Notes: generated from the letters alone by a model not told the origin. Counted from the first letter of the stretch, positions 12,755-25,134 are shown. The stretch is 64,000 nucleotides of DNA from Agrostemma githago (GCA_958450325.1 OY288250.1:40398683-40462682); one strand, 5' to 3'. A program made the numbers and translations.

Positions 12755-13440
12755 CCTTCTCATATCAATTTCTGCCTGTTGCTTTGTTTTAATTCTGCTT
12801 TGACGTGTTGGCCCATGTCTCCTACGCCCTTCTTTGTTTACTTTCGTTTTCGGTCTCGGTTCAGTCTTCGTTTGCTGTCATCTGTTCCTGGTTCGAATCT
12901 GATTTTCTGCTATCACGTTTGTTGTTGTTGTTGTCACTGTTTTGCCGCTGTTATTGGGCGTGGTTTATTACTCCGTTTCGGTCCTTCGTGTGTCGTTGTT
13001 GATTCATGGTCGTAGTTCTTCTTCTTCCTTTTTCCAATTGACGATTATTGCTGCTGCTTATCGTGTTGGTTGATGTTCCTGTACTGCTTCTGTCACATTA
13101 CGGCTGTTGTTTGCTGTCCAATTCCTTCTTCTTTCTTTTATCCTTCGTTCCTTCGTTCCTTCTTCTTTCCCTCTCTGTTTCAATGGTGTATTTGCCGATA
13201 TTGGTCGTGATTCTGTTTTCGTTCCCGCTTTTATATTCATTTAATTTGATTCCCTATCGAGGCTATTTTGGTCAATCTCGATCTATTCTCTTTCAATTGA
13301 TTCATCGATCTTTATTCAGCTGCTTTCCCTTGTCAATCCGTGTCATCTATATTCTTTTCCAGCAGTCCTTATTCCGATTTCTCTGTTTCTGTTTCTTTTT
13401 GTCTCTTTCCCTTATTCTTTCCTCTGTTCGATTCTAATTC
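12097..13440 (+). other. Pyrimidine-rich, low-complexity stretch inside the 3.9 kb LTR
   Basis: About 1.3 kb with strong C+T excess on the plus strand, rich in TTC, CTG and TTG runs. All frames translate to Ser/Leu/Phe-rich runs (plus) or Lys/Arg/Glu-rich runs (minus), typical of biased composition rather than coding. It may be a leader-like part of the LTR transcript. Confidence 0.7.
12721..12754 (+). repeat. (TTG)n microsatellite
   Basis: Eleven uninterrupted TTG triplets plus one base, within the pyrimidine-rich part of the LTR. Confidence 0.95.
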
Positions 13441-14620
13441 GTACGTTCCCGTCTCTTCATATTTTCGATTTGATTCAGCCTTGAAGCCTTATTGAAGAAT
13501 ATGTTTGATGATCTTCAGAGTCGAGGATTTGGGCTAGGACTTTTAAGGGAGGCTAGTACGTGATCGGGTTGGTAACGTCTAAAGGTAACTTTAGGACGTT
13601 ACTCGATTTTATATCGTGTGTTTGAGTAGTAGTATGTAGTAAATATTTTAACTCGATTTTTCTAGCTTTAGCAATTTATTATTTGCTAAAATTATTATTT
13701 TTTTTAAATTGTGTACCCTTATAAATACTTTACAAGTTTTCGATATCGTTTTATAAATCGTTAGTAATTTAATTATTTACGATCGTTATAATATTTTGTT
13801 GGTTATCGTGACACTAGTAACTAAATAATAACGATTTCATATTTTCTTCATATTTCGTTAATTTATAATTTTCACTTAAAAATCGTAATTTTTATATTTT
13901 AATCGAAATTTGTATACTTGTTAATAAATTAATTTTCGTTTTACGATTTATTCTAACAAATGAGAAAATAGTCGATTATGTTTTAAATATATTTTTAGTC
14001 GAGACTATTTTCACTAGTAATTTCCTATTTGTTTCCGATTGACTATTTTTACTAAAATCCATATTATTTATTAATAAAAATTGTCTGTTAAAAATAATTT
14101 GAATTCTTCGTAAATTTCATTTCATTTATAAAGTTCGTCGACTCAATTAATTTTAATATCATTTTCTTAAAACATCTCTTTTCTAAAATTTATAGTTTTA
14201 ACTCGATTTCCTAATTATTTATAAAATACTATAAAATGACTTATTATATTTTATTTGTGTTTTGAGTAATGAATTTAGAAATATAATAAAGTTACGATAA
14301 CGACGATAATAATAAAATGATTAATTTCGTTAGAAATTCTATTTTTTATACTTTTCACTAATTTTAATAATTTACGTATTTTATATCACAATATTTCTAT
14401 TTTAAGTAAGTTTCTATTTATAGAAAGTTTCCTCTTTTAATATAAAATGTTTATTCCTTTTATCTTCATATTATTATAATGATTATTATTCTCATTATCG
14501 ATAATGGCTGGTTTTGGAGTTATGGAATAAGGAGGTGTGAGGTTTAGAGTAATATATTCTGGGGTTTACGTTTTTGCCATCAACTATAAGGCTGGTGTGT
14601 CTTTATGGTGCACACTGGTT

Positions 14621-14783
14621 GTTGAACCGAGCATATATGGTGTTCGGGAGTGTGTGTACATTTTGACCTTAAACTCGTGCCTCGCAGTGTAAGACGCCGT
14701 CGGGTTGAACTGAGTATTTATGGTGCTCGGGAGGGGTGTGCACATTATCTTAAACTAGGGCCACGCATTTATAAGTCGCCGTC
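14621..14783 (+). repeat. Two diverged 83 bp direct repeats in the 3.9 kb LTR
   Basis: Copies start at 14621 and 14704, each running from GTTGAAC through TATGGTG-TCGGGAG and CTTAAACT to a G-CGCCGTC end. They are imperfect, so the duplication is old relative to the LTR insertion. Confidence 0.72.
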
Positions 14784-15411
14784 CTATTATGGTTGAGTAG
14801 CCTAGTTAGAGATCGAGGTTTGATTTGTTTGAACTAAGTTCTCGAAGCTAGTTTTAGTATTCTCCTAGTGAAAATCTAGCCGTCTACACTAACCCTATCC
14901 ATAACGCCATTTTGAATGTTATTATTATCATCGATACATTTTGGTTTGCAGGTTGGCAAATATGGGTTTTCTTCTGAAAACTTTTCTGATTTTAATATTC
15001 CAATATTTTAAGTTTTCTTCGAAAGCTTATTTTCATTATATCATTTAATGTTTTCCATTTTAATTATTTTGATATAGTAATACTATTATTTTTCCATATG
15101 ATATAATATGGCTGGGAGAACGTCCGAGTTACTCCCCACTGATGTGACTGTTATGTTTATAACATGACAGGCATTTGCTGCTGGGTTTTGGGTGTGAGCT
15201 AGCGAGTAGCGTGGATCCTACTCTTTCTTCATTCGATTTATGGATTTGTATAAACCCATTTGAAGATTTTTACCTTTAGCCCTTTTGTAAAAAGAGGCCT
15301 TTGTATTGACTTCTCATTTCTTTTAATAAGATATAGTTTGTCAGTGTGTTTTAATCCCAATTCTACAGTGTTTCTGCCACTGTATTGAGTTAGAATTTCT
15401 AGGGGATTACA

Positions 15412-15416
15412 TTCGT
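15412..15416. repeat. Target-site duplication TTCGT, right
   Basis: Directly follows the terminal CA of the 3.9 kb LTR and continues into TGTTCAGG of the array unit. Confidence 0.93.
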
Positions 15417-16581
15417 TGTTCAGGACCTCAATAATCTTCCCAGCTGGAAGATATAGCCTTGAGGTAGCTCCCGGAAAATACCCCAAATTCTGTAGCATCA
15501 TGTCGATGCTAGTGGTGAAATAAGCCCTTAAGAGGTATTCCTCCTCGATCATTCCCACAAAATCGAACCCTCGAAGGTCCGCGCGACTCGTGGCGTTGCA
15601 GCTAGCCACGGTCATGGGGGTTGCCTCTAAAGTAATAACATTATCTTGCATGGGCAACTTGATTTTTTTATGGAGGTGGAAGATACCGCCTTGACAGTGT
15701 GGATCCATGGCCTCCCGAGGAGTAGGTTGAAAGAATAGGTGACATCAATCACCTGGAATTCCAGCTCCTTTTCAACTGGGCCCGTTATGATTGTCAGTTT
15801 AACGGCCCCAGCTATCGACTTTGGGCTCCAATCAAAAGAATGGATGGTCGGAGCAGTTGCCCGAGGTTAGAGCGTACCCTAGGCCGAAGTGTGAGTCTTC
15901 GTTGTTCAGGACCTCAATAATCTTCCCAACTGGAAGATATGTCCTTGAGGTAGCTCCCGGAAAATACCCCAAATTCTATAGCATCATATCGATGCTAGTG
16001 GTGAAATAAGGTCTGAAGAGGTATTCCTCCTCGATCATTCCCACAAAATCGAACCCTCAAAGGTCCATGCGGCTCGTGGCATTGCAGCTAGCCACGATCA
16101 TGGGGGTTGCCTCTAAAGTAATAACATTATCTTGCAGGGGCAACTTGATTATTTGATGGAGGGTGGAAGATACCGCCTTGACAGTGTGGATCCATGGCTT
16201 CCCGAGGAGTAGGTTGAAAGAAGAGGTGACAACAATCACCTGGAATTCCAGCTCCTTTTAAACTGCGCCCGTTATGATTGTCAGTTTAATGGCCCCAGCT
16301 ACCGACTTTGGGCTCCAATCAAAATCATGGATGGTTTGAGCAGTCGGGATGTAGTCAGCCTCGGTAATGCCGAGGGCTTTGGCGGTCCTTAGAGGAAGGA
16401 TGTTCACAGCAGACCCATCGTCAATTAGGGTCATCGGAAGATATTTCCTCCGGCATATCACCGTGATGTACAGGGCCAAGTTGTGGGAGACCCCGAACGG
16501 TGGTAGATCAGATTCAGAGAAGGTAATGAGCGGACCTTATTCCTTGAACTTGCCCTTTAAATAGTTGCATTCCCGAGCCAA

Positions 16582-17460
16582 TTTGGTCTCGGGGTATGTG
16601 ATAGTGGGTCAGAGCAGACTTACTTAATAGCTCCGAATACCGGCGTGACGAAGTAGTTGGTCAGCCGTGGTCTATAAGGGCTTAAGTAGGTACCCTTAAT
16701 GATATTGTAGGCCTTTTCGATTCCTTCTCGGACAACGTTGCCCGAGGTCAGAGCGTACACTAAGCCGAAGTGTGAGTCTTCGTTGTTCAGGACCTTAATA
16801 ATCTTCCCAGCTGGAAGATATGGCTTGAGGTAGTTCCCGGAAAATACCCCAAATTCTGTAGCATCATATCGATGCTAGTGGTGAAATAAGGCCTGAAGAG
16901 GTATTCTTCCTCGATCATTCCCACAAAATCGAACACTCGAAGGTCCGTGCGGCTCGTGGCGTTGCAGCTAGCCACGGTCATGGGGGTTGCCCCTAAAGTA
17001 ATAACATTATCTTGCATGGGCAACTTGATTTTTTGAAGGAGGTGGAAGATACCGCCTTGACAGTGTGGATCCATGGCCTCCCGAGGAGTAGGTTGAAAGA
17101 AGAGGTGACAACAATCACCTGGAATTCCAGCTCCTTTTCAACTGGGCCCGTTATGATTGTCAGTTTAATGGCCCCACCTACGGACTTTGGGCTCCAATCA
17201 AAAGCATGGATGGTTTGAGCAGTCGGGATGTAGTCAGCCTTGGTAATGCCGAGGGCTTTGGCGGTCCTTAGAGGAAGGATGGTCACAGTAGACCCATCGT
17301 CAATTAGGGTCATCAGAAGATATATCCTCCGGCATATCACCGTGATGTACAGGGCCAAGTTGTGGGAGACCCCGAACGGTGGTAGATCAGACTCAGGGAA
17401 GGTAATGAGAGGACCTTCTTCCTTGAACTTACCCTTGAAATAGTTGCATTCCCGAGCCAA
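16582..17460 (-). pseudogene. Unit 12, simple 879 bp monomer
   Basis: Protease frame 16993-17460 (155 codons) has DDGST with VTILP following. The CC deletion shifts it afterwards. The downstream frame 16787-17074 is broken by a private one-base deletion near 16825, which also explains the 879 bp length. Confidence 0.83.
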
Positions 17461-18827
17461 TTTGGTCTCGGGGTATGTGATAGTGGGTCGGAACAGACCG
17501 ACTTAATAGCTCCAAATACCGGCGTGACGAAGTAGTCGGTCAGCCGTGGTCTATAAAGGCTTAAGTAGGTACCCTTAATAATATTGTAGGCCTTTTCGAT
17601 TCCTTCTCGGACAACGTTTCCCGAGGTCAGAGCGTACCCTAAGCCGAAGTGTGAGTCTTCGTTGTTCAGGACCTCAATAATCTTCCCAGCTGGAAGATAT
17701 AGCCTTGAGGTAGCTCCTGGGAAATACCCCAAATTCTGTAGCATCATGTCGATGCTAGTAGTGAAATAAGCCCTTAAGAGGTATTCCTCCTCGATCATTC
17801 CCACAAAATCGAACCCTCGAAGGTCCGCGCGGCTCGTGGCGTTGCAGCTAGCCACTGTCATGGGGGTTGCCTCTAAAGTAATAACATTATCTTGCATGGG
17901 CAACTTGATTTTTTGATGGAGGTGGAAGATACCGCCTTGACAGTGTGGATCCATGGCCTCCCGAGGAGTAGGTTGAAAGAATAGGTGACATCAATCACCT
18001 GGAATTCCAGCTCCTTTTCAACTGGGCCTGTTATGATTGTCAGTTTAATGGCCCCAGCTATCGACTTTGGGCTCCAATCAAAAGAATGGATGGTCTGAGC
18101 AGTTGCCCGAGGTTAGAGGGTACCCTAGGCCGAAGTGTGAGTCTTCGTTTTTCAGGACCTCAATAATCTTCCCAACTGGAAGATATGTCCTTGAGGTAGC
18201 TCCCGGAAAATACCCCAAATTCTATAGCATCATATCGATGCTAGTGGTGAAATAAGGCCTGAAAAGGTATTCCTCCTCGATCATTCCCACAAAATCGAAC
18301 TCTCAAAGGTCCATGCGGCTCGTGGCATTGCAGCTAGCCACGGTCATGGGGGTTGCCTCTAAAGTAATAACATTATCTTGCAGGGGCAACTTGATTTTTT
18401 GATGGAGGGTGGAAGATACCGCCTTGACAATGTGGATCCATGGCTTCCCGAGGAGTAGCTTGAAAGAAGAGGTGACAACAATCACCTGGAATTCCAGCTC
18501 CTTTTAAACTGGGCCCGTTATGATTGTCAGTTTAATGGCCCCAGCTACCGACTTTGGGCTCCAATAAAAATCATGGATGGTTTGAGCAGTCGGGATGTAG
18601 TCAGCCTCGGTAATGCCGAGGGCTTTGGCGGTCCTTATAGGAAGGATGTTCACAGCACACCCATCGTCAATTAGGGTCATCGGAAGATATTTCCTCCGGC
18701 ATATCACCGTGATGTACAGGGCCAAGTTGTGGGAGACCCCGAACAGTGGTAGATCAGACTCAGAGAAGGTAATGAGCGGACCTTCTTCCTTGAACTTGCT
18801 CTTTAAATAGTTGCATTCCCGAGCCAA
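17461..18827 (-). pseudogene. Unit 13, 1367 bp fused dimer
   Basis: Protease part 18504-18827 has DDGCA, LPIRTAK and a Tyr in the HDFYWSPK variant; TAA after ITGPV. CCC-form part 18303-18485 with the RMDL stop. Junction 18103/18104. Second-half frame 17337-17954 (205 codons). Confidence 0.84.
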
Positions 18828-19707
18828 TTTGGTCTCGGGGTATGTGATAGTGGGTCAGAACAGACTGACTTAATAACTCCGAATACCGGCGTGACGAAGT
18901 AGTTGGTCAGCCGTGGTCCATAAGGGCTTAAGTAGGTACCCTTAATGATATTGTAGGCCTTTTTGATTCCTTCTCGGACAACGTTGCCCGAGGTCAGAGC
19001 GTACACTAAGCCGAAGTGTGAGTCTTCGTTGTTCAGGACCTTAATAATCTTCCCAGCTGGAAGGTATGGCCTTGAGGTAGTTCCCGGAAAATACCCCAAA
19101 TTCTGTAGCATTATATCGATGCTAGTGGTGAAATAAGGCCTGAAGAGGTATTCTTCCTCGATCATTCCCACAAAATCGAACCCTCGAAGGTCCGTGCGGC
19201 TCGTGGCGTTGCAGCTAGCCACGGTCATGGGGGTTGCCGCTAAAGTAATAACATTATCTTGCATGGGCAACTTGATTTTTTTATGGAGGTGGAAGATGCC
19301 GCCTTGACAGTATGGATCCATGGCCTCCCGAGGAGTAGGTTGAAAGAATAGGTGACATCAATCACCTGGAATTCCAGCTCCTTTTCAACTGGGCCCGTTA
19401 TGATTGTCAGTTTAATGGCCCCAGCTATCGACTTTGGGCTCCAATCAAAAGAATGGATGGTCTGAGCAGTCAGGATGTAGTCAGCCTCGGTAATGCCGAG
19501 GGCTTTGGCTGTCCTTATAGGAAGGATGTTCACAGTAGACCCATCGTCAATTAGGGTCATCGGAAGATATTTCCCCCGGCATATCACCGTGATGTACAGG
19601 GCCAAGTTGTGGGAGACCCCGAACGGTGGTAGATCAGACTCAAGGAAGGTAATGAGCGGACCTTCTTCCTTGAACTTACCCTTGAAATAGTTGCATTCCC
19701 GAGCCAA
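18828..19707 (-). pseudogene. Unit 14, simple 880 bp monomer
   Basis: Protease frame 19240-19707 (155 codons, DDGST) with a private HSFDW variant, then the CC frameshift. Downstream frame 18803-19321 is 172 codons with a complete ATG-led reading of the second domain. Confidence 0.84.
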
Positions 19708-21069
19708 TTTGGTCTCGGGGTATGTGATAGTGGGTCGGAACAGACCGACTTAATAGCTCCAAATACCGGCGTGACGAAGTAGTCGATCAGCCGTGGTCTA
19801 TAAAGGCTTAAGTAGGTACCCTTAATGATATTGTAGGCCTTTACGATTCCTTCTCGGACAACGTTGCCCGAGGTCAGAGCGTACCCTAAGCCGAAGTGTG
19901 AGTCTTCGTTGTTCAGGACCTCAATAATCTTCCCAGCTGGAAGATATAGCCTTGAGGTAGCTCCCGGAAAATACCCCAAATTCAGTAGCATCATGTCGAT
20001 GCTAGTGGTGAAATAAGCCCTTAAGAGGTATTCCTCCTCGATCATTCCCACAAAATCGAACCCTCGAAGGTCCGCGCGGCTCGTGACGTTGCAGCTAGCC
20101 ATGGTCATGGGGGTTGCCTCTAAAGTAATAACATTATATGGGCAACTTGATTTTTTGATGCAGGTGGAAGATACCGCCTTGACAGTGTGGATCCATGGCC
20201 TCCCGAGGAGTAGGTTGAAAGAATAGGTGACATCAATCACCTGGAATTCCAGCTCCTTTTCAACTGGGCCCGTTATGATTGTCAGTTTAATGGCCCCAGC
20301 TATCTACTTTGGGCTCCAATCAAAAGAATGGATGGTCAGAGCAGTTGCCCGAGGTTAGAGCGTACCCTAGGCCGAAGTGTGAGTCTTCGTTGTTCAGGAC
20401 CTCAATAATCTTCCCAACTGGAAGATATGGCCTTGAGGTAGCTCCCGGAAAATACCCCAAATTCTATAGCATCATATCGATGCTAGTGGTGAAATAAGGT
20501 TTGAAGAGGTATTCCTCCTCGATCATTCCCACAAAATCGAACCCTCAAAGGTCCATGCGGCTCGTGGCATTGCAGCTAGCCACGGTCATGGGGGTTGCCT
20601 CTAAAGTAGTAACATTATCTTGCAGGGGCAACTTGATTTTTTGATGGAGGGTGGAAGATACCGCCTTGACAGTGTGGATCCATGGCTTCCCGAGGAGTAG
20701 GTTGAAAGAAGAGGTGACAACAATCACCTGGAATTCCAGCTCCTTTTAAACTGGGCCCGTTATGATTGTCAGTTTAATGGCCCCAGCTACCGACTTTGGG
20801 CTCCAATAAAAATCATGGATGGTTTGAGCAGTCGGGATGTAGTCAGCCTCGGTAATGCCGAGGGCTTTCGCGGTCCTTAGAGGAAGGATGTTCACAGCAG
20901 ACCCATCGTCAATTAGGGTCATCAGAAGATATTTCCCCCGGCATATCATCGTGATGTACAGGGCCAAGTTGTGGGAGACCCCGAACGGTGGTAGATCAGA
21001 CTCAGGGAAGGTATTGAGCGGACATTCTTCCTTGAACTTACCCTTTAAATAGTTGCATTCCCGAGCCAA
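19708..21069 (-). pseudogene. Unit 15, 1362 bp fused dimer with compensating deletion
   Basis: Protease part 20746-21069 (DDGSA, TAA after ITGPV); CCC-form part 20545-20727 with the RMDL stop. Junction 20345/20346. In the second half a private 5-base deletion near 20136 follows the CC deletion; together they remove six bases and restore the frame, giving a 218-codon reading at 19584-20240. Confidence 0.84.
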
Positions 21070-22436
21070 TTTGGTCTCGGGGTATTTGATAGTGGGTCGG
21101 AACAGACCGACTTAATAGCTCCAAATACCGGCGTGACGAAGTAGTCGGTCAGCCGTGGTCTATAAAGGCTTAAGTAGGTACCCTTAATGATATTGTAGGC
21201 CTTTTCGATTCCTTCTCGGACAACGTTGCCCGAGGTCAGAGCGTACCCTAAGCCGAAGTGTGAGTCTTCGTTGTTCAGGACCTCAATAATCTTCCCAGGT
21301 GGAAGATATAGCCTTGAGGTAGCTCCCGGAAAATACCCCAAATTCTGTAGCATCATGTCGATGCTAGTGGTGAAATAAGCCCTTAAGAGGTATTCCTCCT
21401 CGATCATTCCCACAAAATCGAACCCTCGAAGGTCCGCGCGGCTCGTGGCGTTGCAGCTAGCCACGGTCATTGGGGTTGCCTCTAAAGTAATAACATTATC
21501 TTGCATGGGCAACTTGATTTTTTGATGCAGGTGGAAGATACCGCCTTGACAGTGTGGATCCATGGCCTCCCGAGGAGTAGGTTGAAAGAATAGGTGACAT
21601 CAATCACCTGGAATTCAAGCTCCTTTTCAACTGGGCCCGTTATGATTGTCAGTTTAATGGCCCCAGCTATCGACTTTGGGCTCCAATCAAAAGAATGGAT
21701 GGACTGAACAGTTGCCCGAGGTTAGACCGTACGCTAAGCCGAAGTGTGAGTCTTCGTTGTTCAGGACCTCAATAATCTTCCCAACTAGAAGATATGGCCT
21801 TGAGGTAGCTCCCGGAAAATACCCCAAATTCTATAGCATCATATCGATGCTAGTGGTGAAATAAGGCCTGAAGAGGTATTCCTCCTCGATCATTCCCACA
21901 AAATCGAACCCTCAAAGGTCCATGCGGCTCGTGGCATTGCAGCTAGCCACGGTCATGGGGGTTGCCTCTAAAGTAATAACATTATCTTGCAGGGGCAACT
22001 TGATTTTTTGATGGAGGGTGGAAGATACCGCCTTGACAGTGTGGATCCATGGCCTCCCGAGGAGTAGGTTGAAAGAATAGGTGACATCAATCACCTGGAA
22101 TTCCAGCTCCTTTTCAACTGGGCCCGTTATGATTGTCAGTTTAATGGCCCCAGCTACCGACTTTGGGCTCCAATAAAAATCATGGATGGTTTGAGCAGTC
22201 GGGATGTAGTCAGCCTCGGTAATGCCGAGGGCTTTCGCGGTCCTTAGAGGAAGGATGTTCACAGCACACCCATCGTCAATTAGGGTCATCGGAAGATATT
22301 TCCCCCGGCATATCACCGTGATGTACAGGGCCAAGTTGTGGGAGACCCCGAACGGTGGTAGATCAGACTCAGGGAAGGTAATGAGCGGACCTTCTTCCTT
22401 GAACTTACCCTTGAAATAGTTGCATTCCCGAGCCAA
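21070..22436 (-). pseudogene. Unit 16, 1367 bp fused dimer with longest protease reading
   Basis: Frame 21912-22436 reads 174 codons continuously through protease, LLLGRPW and the CCC run, lacking the TAA after ITGPV. It ends only at the RMDL TGA. The active site is DDGCA and the HDFYW variant is present. Junction 21712/21713. Second-half frame 21045-21563 carries the PPGK variant shared with unit 36. Confidence 0.85.
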
Positions 22437-23317
22437 TTTGGTCTTGGGGTATGTGATAGTGGGTCGGAACAGACCGACTTAATAGCTCCAAATACCGGCG
22501 TGACGAAGTAGTCGGTCAGCCGTGGTCTATAAAGGCTTAAGTAGGTACCCTTAATGATATTGTAGGCCTTTTCGAGGCCTTCTCGGACAACGTTGCCCGA
22601 GGTCAGAGCGTACCCTAGGCCGAAGTGCGAGTCTTCGTTGTTCAGTACCTCAATAATCTTCCCAGCTGGAAGATATGGCCTTGAGGTAGCTCCCGGAAAA
22701 TACCCCAAATTCTGTAGCATCATATCGATTCTAGTGGTGAAATAAGGCCTGAAGAGGTATTCTTCCTCGATCATTCCCACAAAATCGAACCCTCGAAGGT
22801 CCGTGCGGCTCGTGGCGTTGCAGCTAGCCACGGTCATGGGGGTTGCCTCTAAAGTAATAACATTATCTTGCAGGGGCAACTTGATTTTTTGATGGAGGGT
22901 GGAAGATACCGCCTTGACAGTGTGGATCCATGGCTTCCCGAGGATTAGGTTGAATGAAGAGGTGACAACAATCACTTGGAATTCCAGCTCCTTTTAAACT
23001 GGGCCCGTTATGATTGTCAGTTTAATGGCCCAAGCTACCGACTTTGGGCTCCAATCAAAATCATGGATGGTTTGAGCAGTCGGGATGTAGTCAGCCTCGG
23101 TAATGCCGAGAACTTTGGCGGTCCTTAGAGGAAGGATGTTCACAGCACACCCATCATCAATTAGGGTCATCGGAAGATATTTCCCCCGGCATATCACCGT
23201 GATGTACAGGGACAAGTTGTGGGAGACTCCGAACGGTGGTAGATCAGATTCAGGGAAGGTAATGAGCGGAACTTCTTCCTTGAACTTACCCTTGAAATAG
23301 TTGCATTCCCGAGCCAA
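22437..23317 (-). pseudogene. Unit 17, simple 881 bp monomer, single break
   Basis: Protease part 22994-23317 (DDGCA) ends at TAA after ITGPV. The rest, 22313-22975 (220 codons), keeps the CCC run and has no RMDL stop, so one nonsense codon separates two otherwise readable halves. A private GAW variant precedes the stop. It matches unit 39 at 21385 bp. Confidence 0.85.
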
Positions 23318-24080
23318 TTTGGTCTCGGGGTATGTGATAGTGGGTCGGAACAGACCGACTTATTAGCTCCAAATACCGGCATGACGAAGTAGTCGGTCAG
23401 CCGTGGTCTATAAAGGCGTAAGTAGGTACCCTTAATGATATTGTAGGCCTTTTCGATGCCTTCTCGGACAACGTTGCCCGAGGTCAAGGCGTACCCTAGG
23501 CCGAAGTGTGAGTCTTCGTTGTTTAGGACCTCAAAAATCTTCCCAGCTGGAAGATATGGCCTTGAGGTAGCTCCCAGAAAATACCCCAAATTCTGTAGCA
23601 TCATATCGATGCTAGTGGTGAAATAAGGCCTGAAGAGGTACTCTTCCTCGATCACTCCCACAAAATCGAACCCTCTAAGGTCCGTGCGGCCCGTGGCATT
23701 GCAGCTAGCCACGGTCATGGGGGTTGCCTCTAAATTAATAACATTATCTTGCATGGGCAACTTGATTTTTTGATGGAGGTGGAAGATACCGCCTTGACAG
23801 TGTGGATCCAAGGCCTCCCGAGGAGTAGGTTGAAAGAAGAGGTGACAACAATCACCTGGAATTCCAGCTCCTTTTCAACTGGGCCCGTTATGATTGTCAT
23901 TATAATGGCCCCAGCTACTGACTTTGGGCTCCAATCAAAAGCATGGATGGTTTGAGCAGTCGGGATGTAGTCAGCCTCGGTAATGCCGAGGGCTTTGGCG
24001 GTCCTTATAGGAAGGATGTTCACAGCAGACCCATCGTCAATTAGGGTCATCGGAAGATATTTCCCCCGGCATATCACCGT

Positions 24081-24085
24081 GATGT
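24081..24085. repeat. Target-site duplication GATGT, left of LTR copy 1
   Basis: The uninterrupted site in other units is CACCGTGATGTACAGGG; the LTR splits it after GATGT. Confidence 0.93.
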
Positions 24086-24441
24086 TGATGGGAAGGATTT
24101 GCCGTGAGTCCAACCGTCAATAATAAACCGACTATTCCTAGTGGGTAGCTAGGGCAAGTAGGGTCGATATCCACGGGGACGGTAGAGTAAGGTCTAGACT
24201 AGGTCCACTAAAACTAGGCTAAGTCACACAAACAAACACGAAGAAAGCTATAAAAGGAAACAATTGAGGAGTAGGAGTAAGAACTAGACTAATGAGAGAA
24301 CTAATGAATAGACTAGAAGAGCGATATCCAACTAAAACGGTGAACTCAAATATGGAAAGAAGTGGGGTAGGTCGGGTTCATAGAGATAGAAAGATAATTG
24401 GGGTGATCGAGGGTAAAGGTGTCTCCTAATCGCTAGATTCG

Positions 24442-24501
24442 GTCCGGGCTCTCGCAACTTAGACCGATGTCAAGGTGAGTCCGGGCTCTCGCAACTTAGA
24501 C
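24442..24501. repeat. 37 bp-spaced direct repeat in LTR copy 1
   Basis: A 23-base string beginning GTCCGGGCTCTCGCAAC occurs at 24442 and again at 24479. A related GGCACTCTCGTGACTATGAC follows. Confidence 0.75.
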
Positions 24502-25125
24502 TCTAGTCGGCACTCTCGTGACTATGACTATTCTCAACATTTCCACAAAATAAGCAATCAATGAGAAGATGAACACAAGCATGGGAAGCATGGCCACTAC
24601 AACTCACACAAGCATATCAACAAACACATGGAGTGCTTACAATGTGACTAACAACAAAGATACAACCTTTTCCCCTTAATCAACCCTAATCATCCATAAT
24701 CTACCCCTAATCCCCCTACTAACCCCACAAAGAAACTACTCACTCATAATCAAAGAGAAACTAACAATTATAAGAGAAAACAAACTCACAAACCAAACAT
24801 CCATTATGAACAATGAGAACAATAACAATAACAATATAAAAAGATTGAAACTAGATTAAATAAACTAAGAACAAGAGTAAAGATGATTATACCAATACTA
24901 GATGAGGAAAAGATGAGAACTTGTATAAATAAGACACCCAAAATAGAACTCCAAGGTTGTCAATCTTGGAGTAATCTTCAAGAATCTTCTTAATACAAGA
25001 TTAATTACAATGATTAACTAAGGATTAAGGAAAGATTAGAACTAATGAATGAGAGTAGATCTAGGGTTTTTAGGCTTAAACTAAGGTGGGTTAACATCAG
25101 ATGTCTTAAGATTACAAGAAGGGAG

Positions 25126-25134
25126 TATATATAT
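25126..25134 (-). promoter_or_regulatory. Candidate TATA box of LTR copy 1
   Basis: TATATATAT, followed on the minus strand by CTCCC and, about 60 bases on, by AAACCCTAG, a pattern common at plant leaders. If real, transcription would leave the LTR leftward, along the coding strand of the array. Confidence 0.4.

Larger units (their letters stand above)
11498..15411 (+). mobile_element. 3.9 kb solo LTR of a Ty3/gypsy-type retrotransposon
   Basis: 3914 bp beginning TGTAACACCCC and ending GGGGATTACA, flanked by a 5-bp duplication TTCGT, and splitting an otherwise normal array unit. No primer-binding site, polypurine tract, second LTR or coding domain is seen, so it looks like one isolated long LTR. 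Very long LTRs starting TGTAACACC are known in plant Ty3/gypsy elements. Orientation is tentative: a pyrimidine-rich stretch resembling a plant 5' leader lies on the plus strand. The left 600 bp and 13600-14500 are AT-rich with nothing else recognised. All open frames inside are low-complexity Ser/Leu/Phe runs. It could instead be a short non-autonomous element. Confidence 0.85.
11296..16581 (-). pseudogene. Unit 11, 1367 bp fused dimer split by the 3.9 kb LTR
   Basis: The LTR at 11498-15411 interrupts the downstream domain. The protease part has an extra early stop (GAA to TAA before GPL), so the frame restarts at 16479 and reads 16258-16479 (DDGSA), then TAA. CCC-form part 16057-16239 has the RMDL stop. 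Junction 15857/15858. An apparent 156-codon frame 15238-15708 is a chimera of array and LTR end. Confidence 0.85.
15412..24085 (-). repeat. Gag-pro satellite array, block II (units 11 right part to 18)
   Basis: Continuation of the same array after the 3.9 kb LTR. Removing the LTR and one TTCGT copy leaves unit 11 at 1367 bp, the normal fused-dimer length, so the two sides were one unit. Four of the units here are fused dimers (11, 13, 15, 16); the others are 879-881 bp. The right part (about 21.1-24.1 kb) matches 42.4-45.5 kb at a fixed offset of 21385 bp. Confidence 0.92.

Noticed and set aside
11981..13437. Long Ser/Leu/Phe-rich plus-strand frames and Lys/Arg/Glu-rich minus-strand frames in the 3.9 kb LTR
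   Set aside because: Composition is that of pyrimidine-rich low-complexity DNA, several frames are open at once, and no domain is recognisable.
15238..15708. A 156-codon minus-strand frame
   Set aside because: Its second half is LTR sequence and its first half an array fragment; it is a product of the insertion.
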